From Paramacrobiotus richtersi (taxonomy: Eukaryota > Tardigrada > Eutardigrada > Parachela > Macrobiotidae), in assembly GCA_034698045.1 (NCBI GenBank), contig JAQGAU010000653.1, positions 1 to 25,177 of the forward strand: a stretch of DNA of 25,177 nt. Direction: 5' to 3'. The first letter of the stretch is position 1; each line of letters begins with the position of its first letter. The notes below the pieces were generated by a model. The model saw only the letters and a list, made by a program, of their open reading frames with translations. It was not told where the DNA came from and made no database searches. The position numbers and the translations under genes were made by a program. Positions 18,449 through 25,177 of the stretch are shown here, one piece after another.

Positions 18449-19501
18449 CTACTTAATCTGTTCATGATCCAAGGTTTTAGTGGGAAACATGCGGAGTCTC
18501 GATACCAGATCCTGTTTGTACCGATTGAGCGCGCGATCTTCGACGCTGGAGAACCACGACCCATCGACCGCATCGAATTTGTTCTTCTTGCCGTCGCGCA
18601 TCTTCTTGTTTGGCAGTGAGTCAACATGCTCCTTGGAGCGAAATGCGTAGTGGTTGAAGCGAAGTTCCTCGACGGAGGGCCTCTGGACGTTCCCGGGCCG
18701 ACGTTGCGAACGCGAACACCAGTGTACAAATGCCTTCCCGCACATTTCCGGTCTCCAGATCGATTTTCCCCACGAGCGCGCACATTCGAATTCTAAGTGT
18801 GTGGTCGGTGGACAGGTCTTATTATACCGCATTTCGTAATCATCATCCAGCTGCGGATGCGGCTCGCGTTGGGGATTCCGGGATGTGATTAATAGATCGC
18901 TGTTGAACATTGTATTGGCAACTGTAATGCGATCCGCATAGGGATCCAGTGATAAGCGGACGCGGTTTTCCCTGACCACGCCTGAGGTACCAAAGCGAAC
19001 TGCCCGAACATAAATTTCTCTTGTTGTCTCGTCTGTACGGTTATGGAGGTACCCCGTTATTGTGCCGAATTTTGGAGAGAACATGAATTCGTCCACATCA
19101 CTGACCAGTAGCCACTGCGAAACACCAGTCATGCGGGAGTTGCAGTGGTTCAATCCCAGTGACTGCCGCCTGTTGTAGTCGGTATCTTTGGCGTTCCATG
19201 GTTGATTGTAGCGAAGAAATCTAACGGGAAAGATTTCCACCACATCCGGATAGCCGAGATCAGAGTACAGGCGGGGAAGAAGATAAATGTCGTCAATACT
19301 TTCGTCGTCATAGAAGATGAAATGCTCGACGCCTTGGATGCGGTGGAATTCGATCCATTCCAGAACAATGTGTAATTCGTTCCTGATCATTGCGCAGGCG
19401 GTTAGAAAATATTTAAATCTTGTTGGAGTTGTACTGCTCGCAGCTGAACGACCGAGTGCACCGGATAAGATGATCGCAGTACTGATAAGCAAAACCCGCA
19501 T
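18449..19501 (-). CDS. GT92/DUF23-like glycosyltransferase, intact, inverted (unit D)
   Basis: This single-exon frame of 350 residues lies on the opposite strand from its relatives. I choose the ATG at 19501 because MRVLLISTAIILSGALGRSA matches the signal-peptide-like starts of the other copies; the frame is open for 18 more codons to an ATG at 19555, which would bury it. Motifs match unit C: FLTACAMIRNELHIVLEW, VEHFIFYDDESIDD, WLLVSDVDEF (130-139), a Cys-containing segment with CSRSQRR in place of the usual sequence, HYAFRSKEHVDSL and the tail WFSSVEDRALNRYKQDLVSRL. The last residues differ (TLDHEQIK). Family knowledge implies a secretory-pathway sugar transferase, acceptor unknown. The 3' flank is of the family type but the 5' flank is not, so one inversion end probably lies close upstream of its start and it may use a different promoter. 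Confidence 0.92.
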   Translation of the reverse strand: MRVLLISTAIILSGALGRSAASSTTPTRFKYFLTACAMIRNELHIVLEWIEFHRIQGVEHFIFYDDESIDDIYLLPRLYSDLGYPDVVEIFPVRFLRYNQPWNAKDTDYNRRQSLGLNHCNSRMTGVSQWLLVSDVDEFMFSPKFGTITGYLHNRTDETTREIYVRAVRFGTSGVVRENRVRLSLDPYADRITVANTMFNSDLLITSRNPQREPHPQLDDDYEMRYNKTCPPTTHLEFECARSWGKSIWRPEMCGKAFVHWCSRSQRRPGNVQRPSVEELRFNHYAFRSKEHVDSLPNKKMRDGKKNKFDAVDGSWFSSVEDRALNRYKQDLVSRLRMFPTKTLDHEQIK

Positions 19502-20383
19502 TTTCTTCTTTGGAAGGAAAAATAGCTCCGGTAGAATGGAAGGCGTTCCTTCCATGACTGGCTGTTTACAACTCGACTGTTATTCAATCGGAAATGAATT
19601 CGGTATCGTCGTCCATGTTGATGTACTTTGTTATACGGAGTAGCTACAGAACTAGCTGCTGATTGCAGTCCCGTCCAGAGACATACATATAAAGTAGTTC
19701 ATGTGCATGAGATAACCATCGACTCACCGCACAATTCATGCACACACGAAATGCCGGGTCGTTCCTTCAGTTTGTTTTGTGACCCAGACTTTGCGCAGCA
19801 CGTACACGCAGCTTGCAATAATAACCAACAAGCTCCACCAGAGAAAATTTTAGAATAGTTAAGCGTACATGATGATCGTACGTGGGTCATCCATGTATGC
19901 TTCTACCATTTTAAAACAAATCTCAAAAATTGTAAAGTTCGTTTTACAATCTCGGAAACCTAACACAGGTCCGAAAATACTGCGCAACCATAATCACGAT
20001 GCTTATGTGCACTCGCGAGAAACGTTAACGAACCTGGCCAGAAGCACTAAGCTATTGTGAGAAGGAAATAATATATCCAATATACAATATTATTGTGTTT
20101 AAACTTTTCGCCGGTATTGCGCAACAGCCGGACCTTGCACCCCCAAACGTATATCTAAACACTTTTTTTTATTCTGAACATTAATGGAGGCTAATAACGG
20201 GTGCTTGTTTCTGTAGCCGTAGATGAATATTTACGGCACCGGAATGAGAGTTTCAAGATTATAGTGGCAGCTATATGATTCCAGGGCCCTTTTTGAAGAT
20301 GGAGACAGTGAATGATGGGTTGGCTAACCGGAGAGCATCTTGTTGTTTCTTTCAGAATATTACTATTTTGTTGCAGAAAGATA
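19502..20383. other. Spacer upstream of the inverted GT92 gene
   Basis: No family 5' flank and no gene is recognised. A perfect 8-bp inverted repeat, ATGGAAGG-CGTT-CCTTCCAT (19536-19555), lies in the presumed leader. Several short frames here lack motifs or support. Confidence 0.45.
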
Positions 20384-21060
20384 ATGCTCTCTGTGTTCGC
20401 AGCACGATTAATGTTGATGATTAATTAATCTTTGTTGAACAGCTTCTGTGTGAAAAGAATCTAATCTACGAAGTATTAAAATTCAAATGTCATTAAAACA
20501 AGACAGTGAATTTCAAAAATATCGATCCGTATCTCGCCGTGTTCTGGGATTGAGGGATGGGCTACCAATTTTTGTGCAGGAAGGATTACTAAAAAAGGAT
20601 GATACAGTACATGTAGACACAGTACACACATGCAGTACATGTAGAGCATGTAACACTAAATGAGTGTGCCGACTTGTTAGAATTCGTCAGTACTTGTATT
20701 TATGACTCTTAACTCAAACGTTAGGATATACATACAGTAAAGAATTTGGCGGGTTGGGAGTGTAGGCAATGAGCGTCACCGGCCTTGGATGACCATGTGG
20801 CCCGGTACGATAGCGACTGCTTGGGGGACCGACATATGCTACCCGGGACAAAGTACAGTCCCAAAATGCCTTCCTAGCAAGCTGAAATCGGTTACAACGA
20901 GCGCTGCGCGGACAGCGCCCACAACCGGCAGAAACCAGCCACCCATGCAGCTACCACCGGGACTACGACGACCGCATATGGAGTATGGAGAGCATGGGAC
21001 ATTAGTGCCACATCAAATATAATCACTCCTGCATCAAACCCAGACCAGCGAGCGCAGTGT
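20384..21060 (+). pseudogene. Degenerate SCR pseudogene, first fragment (unit D)
   Basis: From ATG 20769 the DNA tracks SCR exon 2: ATGAGCG..., a CGGTACGA block, TACAGTCCCAAAATGC against TACAGTCCCAACATGC, and GGTTACAACGAGCGCTGCGC then GGACAG. It continues to CTCCTGCATCAAACCCAGAC (about 21026). Stops and frameshifts break it within the first ten codons. TGTAG just before matches the usual acceptor position. A possible relic of exon 1 lies at 20384-20416: eleven codons with Ser at 3 and ATG at 10, like exon 1 at 16078, but without a GT donor. The exon 2 part is clear; the exon 1 relic is a weaker inference. Confidence 0.75.
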
Positions 21061-21354
21061 CCTCATGCGACACCGGTGTTCAAGTACGCGGCTTACCAAC
21101 GGTTGCCTTGTACACCGCGGCGTCCTAATATGCATTCCCAGCTGGCTAGAGACCGCAGTTACTGTTATTGTATTTCAAGGCGGGTAGCCCGTTTCCTGCT
21201 GCAGTTGGCATCAGTAAGCCCTTAGCCCGGGAGTTTAAACCTGGCTGGATAACGCCCGGTAACCCAGTAGAAGTTAGAGCAACCACCATGCTCTTGAAAT
21301 AAGAGATTTTCAAGTAGAAAAACACCAGCTAAATGAGAGTAACATCGTAAATTA

Positions 21355-21520
21355 ACCAGCGTTCCGCGGACAGCGACTGGTACTTCGCGCGAAACCTACA
21401 GAAAGCTCCCGACTGTTTACGGGACGACGACATGGACAACCTGGATGGCACGGCAATCAATACCCTGTCAAGAACTCTCTCTCGTACATCGAACCTGCAC
21501 CTTTGAGTTTGACACATCGG
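21355..21520 (+). pseudogene. Second SCR exon 2 fragment (unit D)
   Basis: The stretch tracks 16640-16810: CGCGGACAGCGACTGGTACT, then GCGCGAAACCTACAGAAAGC, GGGACGACGACATGGAC, ACCTGGATGG, and AATACCCTGTCAAGA with TCGTACATCGAACCTGCACC. It lacks about 28 bp and is not open. It covers codons also present in the fragment at 20769, so it is a separate copy and not its continuation. Confidence 0.85.
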
Positions 21521-22251
21521 AAAAGAGGACAGCGAACTTCCTATTCTTGTCGGCAAACGTGCGTAACATATGAACAATGGGTAAACAAATGCAGCGGGTG
21601 CATAACAAGAAAAAATCTCAGCGAATTCAACCTAGCAAGCGAACATTTGTATCCCCGAGTTAGGAATAAACGTGATCCATAATAATATCAGTAAACGCTA
21701 TGGTGAGTATGTAGCAATTTTTTATGGGTCAAGTATTTGTTCCTAAATCCGGGGTAAAAATGTTTACTTGTAAGCGGCACAAACAGGTGTCTCGGACGCG
21801 GACGGAAAACGCCCCCACATATCAACAACGAACACGATTTCGATGAACAGAATTTGCATCTAAAGCCGACAGGATGCTGTACTTCAGCTAGATGTAAAAA
21901 GGCTCATAACAATTAATGTTATGTCTTCGACACTTTTCCCATAGAACTATTTGCTAAATATTCATAATTTGGGGCGAAAGAACCACAAAGGTCAAGAACG
22001 TCCAGTTCGTACACCGTTAGAATGTAAGCGCGTGAACAAACCGTCGTAAACGCCAGATACTAAATCCCAGATAAACACTGGCAGCTGGCGGGTACCAGAG
22101 ACCAACACTGTCGGGTAGCAACCATGGCCTTTCGGCCATGACATGAAACAGACAGAGCATAGTTGTACGATAGTCAGGCAGCTGAATAAAGAGCGAGGTA
22201 GCGGTGAGGACGTGACAAACACCGGAAGCAAATACCATAGACCAGATGTCC

Positions 22252-22328
22252 AGATACCAGTCTGGACTAGTTCCCTGGTCCAGTACCAGACCATATCCCA
22301 GATGAACAGGTCCAGTCCCAGATTCCAG
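22252..22328. repeat. CCAG-rich cluster
   Basis: Nine copies of CCAG, mostly as TCCAG, ACCAG or CCCAG followed by A or T, occur in under 80 bases, with two CTGG on the same strand. The spacing is irregular, so this is not a true tandem repeat. Confidence 0.7.
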
Positions 22329-22469
22329 GTTTTCGTAATACCCCGGACAGAGTGCGTAATTGCAATTGATCAGGCTATACCACACTTGCGTGCCCTGCAG
22401 GGTCTTAACGTAGTGGATTACTAATGCCGGTGCATTATTGTACGGTTTTCTCCAGAATCGCACAGGTCT

Positions 22470-22501
22470 GGGTATGGTATGGTATGAGTATGAGTATGAG
22501 G
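22470..22501. repeat. GTATG / GAGTAT microsatellite
   Basis: A run of GGTAT units passes into TATGAG units between about 22470 and 22501. It is an ordinary short microsatellite. Confidence 0.85.
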
Positions 22502-22971
22502 TACCTGCCTAGCCGCCAGCCGGCTCGGCTAAATTAAAGCAAAATTTGCTTTCCTATAAACTGTACATACAGTAATCGAGCAACCCATACCTCAGTTAAG
22601 GGCTTAAGGCTAGACTCCTGTCAAACCGGAGGGTTTGCGCAACAGAGTGCCACTAGACGGATGTATGCAGTGAAGAGCACTCCTATAATGCGTTTGAAAG
22701 TGAAACTCGCTCTAAAATGGCCCTATTTACTTTAAATTTTACGGTCAACGATCATTTTCAACGACCTAACACCTTCGTCAGGACAACGCGACACTTCGTT
22801 ACAGATACTGAAACCAGAACGTCGATATATGTACTGGATGTACTGTACCTTTGCAGAATATTCAGGGACTGTTCACAGTCAGGTATCCAGTTGAAGCAAA
22901 TGCTGCCGCAGTTTTGGGCGCGATACCGAGTATTAGGGCGCGGGTGAATGAACGAGATCAGATTGGATGTT

Positions 22972-23470
22972 TTAACACTTAACGTTTCAAAAGTTTGTGT
23001 GCACCGGCGATGGCATTGCGGAAGGAATAAAATATTGTTTATCTCAGCAGCGAACATTGTATCAGTCTGGTCGGCATAAGAGCCAACACGTGCGAATAAA
23101 CTATTTTTACGACCGTTTTTCGCAGTACGTTATACGAACGTTCTATATACGTTAAATGTATGTACCGGTATATGTCGTAACGAACCACAAATCTGATGTC
23201 GTTTGTCACTTTTTTGGTACGGGACCGGTTCGATGGGAGACTGCGTTAAGATTACAATGGCCGTCGTAAATTTTCCGCACAGTTTATGTAATTCAAGGAC
23301 CATCTGCTGCGTTCCGCACACGGTCAGGCGGTATCATTACGGCGCTTGTGACTTGTTTATTTGATCATTCTGTGCGAAAGGATTAATAAGGGAATACTTT
23401 GCGAATAGTGCCGTTTGATTGACCATCTCATTTATCAAGTGTAGATATTTGGATAAGTGTTTTATGTGCA
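22972..23470 (+). promoter_or_regulatory. SCR upstream module (orphan copy)
   Basis: GACCGGTTCGATGGGAGACT then GCGTTAAGATTACAATGGC, followed by CACAGTTTATGTAATTCAAG then GACC, matches the ordered blocks at 10799-10890 and 15609-15715. It ends directly at an SCR-type first exon. The section at 22985-23030 also matches 2858-2926. Confidence 0.55.
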
Positions 23471-23503
23471 ATGACTCGATGGGCTCTTTTCTGCATAATA
23501 ACG
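23471..23503 (+). pseudogene. Orphan SCR first coding exon
   Basis: Eleven codons encode MTRWALFCIIT and end ATAACG before GTATGT. This has the length, the hydrophobic character and the donor of the exons at 11184 and 16078. No SCR exon 2 is seen in the remaining 1.67 kb, while the known introns are about 400 nt. It is either the remains of a broken gene or a first exon that now splices to something I do not recognise. Confidence 0.6.
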
Positions 23504-24454
23504 GTATGTCGATTCGGGACATCGAAGCTTGTAGTACGTTTCATTGCCCATTCAAGATAAGTTCAAAACATATGCACTATGAAATTTAGTATAATTATGT
23601 GTCAAGTTAGACACGATCAGTAAATAACTTGGACAGCAGTTTCACCACTTTACCGAATCAAAATAGTAAGCACACGCTACACTACACGCGCTACACGCAA
23701 CAACGTAATCAAACGGCCATTTGGATCTGCTGGCTATGAAACTGAACTTGAACCTCCAGGGATATCCAGAACGAATGGAAAGCGGCCGGATGGCGTCATT
23801 TGCGTCATTTAAAGCCTAGGGAAGGCAGGAAGATGCAGACCTGAGATGCTACTCGACGTTGCATAGTAGCCTTGTCATACCTCCCAGCAGCATCCAAGAA
23901 AATCTGGTGCAGAGCCGAGCAAGCTGAATATACAAAACTCGTCAAATTCTGAAAATCACCGTAGACTGTCTTTTTTGGCCCATTAGGGTTCGAGACATTG
24001 GGGCCGTGAGGCCCGTAATCTCGCCGCCTTCTGTAGACCTATGCCGCTAATCTGTCAACAAACACGTGAGAAACAGGCCAGGAATGCATTTACCAGCGCA
24101 TTAGCATGGAGATGCAAGGAGCCAACGCATGTCCACCATGGGAACAGCTCCTCCGGCGGCTAACTTACAATTGTTAGATGAGACTTTTTCGTTATTCGAC
24201 CTAAGAGACTGGCTTGCGTCTGAGCGTTCTTGTTTCTATCTTCGCAGTTCGCATGTACCGTAGTTACGAATGATTTTATATATCACTACTGGTTGAATAA
24301 AAAAGTAAAATCAACGAAAAAATACTGGCATCAATGTCGATGATACAGTTTCTCGTCTAGGACAACTAGCTTGCTGATCGCATTTTGCTCGGATTTTATT
24401 AATTCTGTGAAGTGTTTTCGAGCACGCTACTGCTGGTTTCGAACCGCAGATACG
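23504..24454. other. Intergenic stretch before the coiled-coil gene
   Basis: No gene recognised. An exon 2 for the orphan SCR first exon was looked for and not found. The block near 23985-24030 contains GGTTCGAGAC, which resembles a tRNA B box, but no cloverleaf can be drawn around it. Confidence 0.5.
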
Positions 24455-25177
24455 ATGACGACCACAGCCAACAGTGACGATCAGGAGGAACCCATCATTG
24501 CCCATGAAATAAAGGATTACTTTCCGGACAAACCGCCTTACGGGCAATGGTCTTTCGCGACGTTAATTCCTGTTTTTCGGAAGATGGCGAGATTGGTCTC
24601 TCGGCACTTGGACGGGATACAAGAAGACGTTGAATTCCTGGCTGACATCGAGGGACACAGAAAGTTCGTCAATGACTGCATCGATGCGGATGTGGGCCCC
24701 CATTGCCGTGAGCTTCAGCAAGAAAACAATGACCTGAAAAACGTGTTTCTGCTCTGGAAGAAGCTTTATTGGAAAGCCAGAAGCGACAGAACGAGATTGC
24801 CACCTCAGTGGAAAAACTACAGAAAACCATTCTCGTCACCGAGGCAAATCCTGCAGGTTTCCCAGTCGCCCTTGTCAGCGAAGGCCGTGCAGTTCTTCAA
24901 CCCGAAAGGTTTCGAACGGCCACGCAGACCCCAGACAAAACTCCCCACGACGAATGGAGCCGCTCCTTCTGTCACCCAGGTTTGTCAACCCCTGAGACGA
25001 AAGTGCTCCCCCCCACTGTTTCGATAGTCCTCCCCAAAATTCGTCGAGCAGCGTGAGATCCTGGTCAATTGTTGTCAAAAAGAAGATTGTCCGTGGCACC
25101 CGCGTAACGCCATCGTCGTCCCAGGAAGTGGATCTTGTCACTTCAAAACTGATGGTGAAGCGCCCTGTAAAACCTGA
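24455..25177 (+). CDS. Coiled-coil protein, frame broken twice, 3' partial
   Basis: ATG 24455 opens a frame starting MTTTANSDDQEEP. It includes FATLIPVFRKMARLVSRH and the start of a coiled coil (CRELQQENNDLK). At the A5 run (24737-24741) the coil clearly goes on in the next frame as RVSALEEALLESQKRQNEIA and TSVEKLQKTI. That frame stays open to a TGA at 25056 through a Pro/Thr-rich stretch. At the C7 run (about 25008-25014) a further shift in the same direction would enter a frame with VVKKKIVRGTRVTPSSSQEV that is open to the window edge. Both breaks fit loss of one base in a homopolymer, by assembly error or real mutation. The stretch between the coil and the C7 run is ambiguous, as a second frame is also open. 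I do not recognise the family; a retroelement ORF1-like coiled-coil protein is possible but lacks support. Confidence 0.55.

Larger units (their letters stand above)
21521..22971. other. Spacer with simple repeats, no gene recognised
   Basis: The block at 21731-21770 matches 13135-13173 and so belongs to the duplicated unit. A 148-codon minus-strand frame at 22017-22463 covers the CCAG cluster and shows low-complexity residues from it, so I do not call it. No GT92 copy follows here, although unit spacing would allow one. Confidence 0.45.

Noticed and set aside
19502-19555. N-terminal extension of the minus-strand GT92 from ATG 19555
   Set aside because: It would place 18 charged or mixed residues before the conserved signal-peptide-like start. 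The other copies start at the equivalent of 19501.
22017-22463. 148-codon minus-strand open frame
   Set aside because: It overlaps the CCAG-rich cluster, its residues reflect that low-complexity DNA, an overlapping minus-strand frame is also open, and no motif or splice context supports it.
22434-22465. CTCCAGAATCGCACA as a GT92 fragment (matches part of the sequence near 9468)
   Set aside because: The match is about 15 bases and does not extend convincingly on either side, so chance is sufficient.
24001-24060. GC-rich segment with GGTTCGAGAC just before it as an RNA gene
   Set aside because: No consistent stem set or conserved tRNA elements could be found.

Overview
This looks like invertebrate animal nuclear DNA. 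Coding regions are separated by AT-rich spacers, introns follow the GT-AG rule, and the clearest families are animal-type: GT92/DUF23 glycosyltransferases and a eukaryotic Ser/Thr kinase with a C-terminal beta-propeller. The mix of small lineage-expanded secreted families reminds me of tardigrade assemblies (Hypsibius-like), but that is an impression, not something the sequence proves.

The dominant structure is a repeated cassette: a single-exon GT92-like glycosyltransferase, a conserved 3' flank and spacer, then a two-exon gene for a secreted Tyr/Arg/Asp-rich, Cys-rich protein that I do not recognise (called SCR here). Unit A (1.2-2.9 kb) is dead: the GT92 has a 198-bp deletion plus frameshifts, and the SCR keeps only part of exon 2. 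Unit B (9.0-12.4 kb) has a GT92 ORF cut short at its C-terminus and an intact SCR gene. Unit C (13.5-17.3 kb) is intact for both. Unit D (18.4-21.5 kb) has an intact GT92 turned onto the minus strand and two broken SCR fragments on the plus strand. A fifth trace at 23.0-23.5 kb is an SCR-type upstream module plus first exon with no recognisable second exon. Homology between units extends well outside the coding sequence, so they arose by segmental duplication.

Between units A and B lies an unrelated multi-exon gene (3578-7844) encoding a protein kinase fused to a WD40-like beta-propeller of roughly 760 aa. Its HRD motif reads HGD and its DFG motif reads DLD. At the right edge (24455 to the window end) is a coiled-coil protein gene whose frame is broken at two homopolymers, A5 and C7, which may be assembly errors or real mutations.

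The first coding exons of the SCR genes are only 33-36 nt and are easily missed. They add a short hydrophobic N-terminus that looks like a signal peptide. The repeated pairing of a secretory-pathway glycosyltransferase with a secreted Ser/Thr- and Cys-rich protein suggests, as inference only, an enzyme-substrate pair or a co-regulated secretion cassette. No tRNA, rRNA, CRISPR array or complete transposon was recognised.
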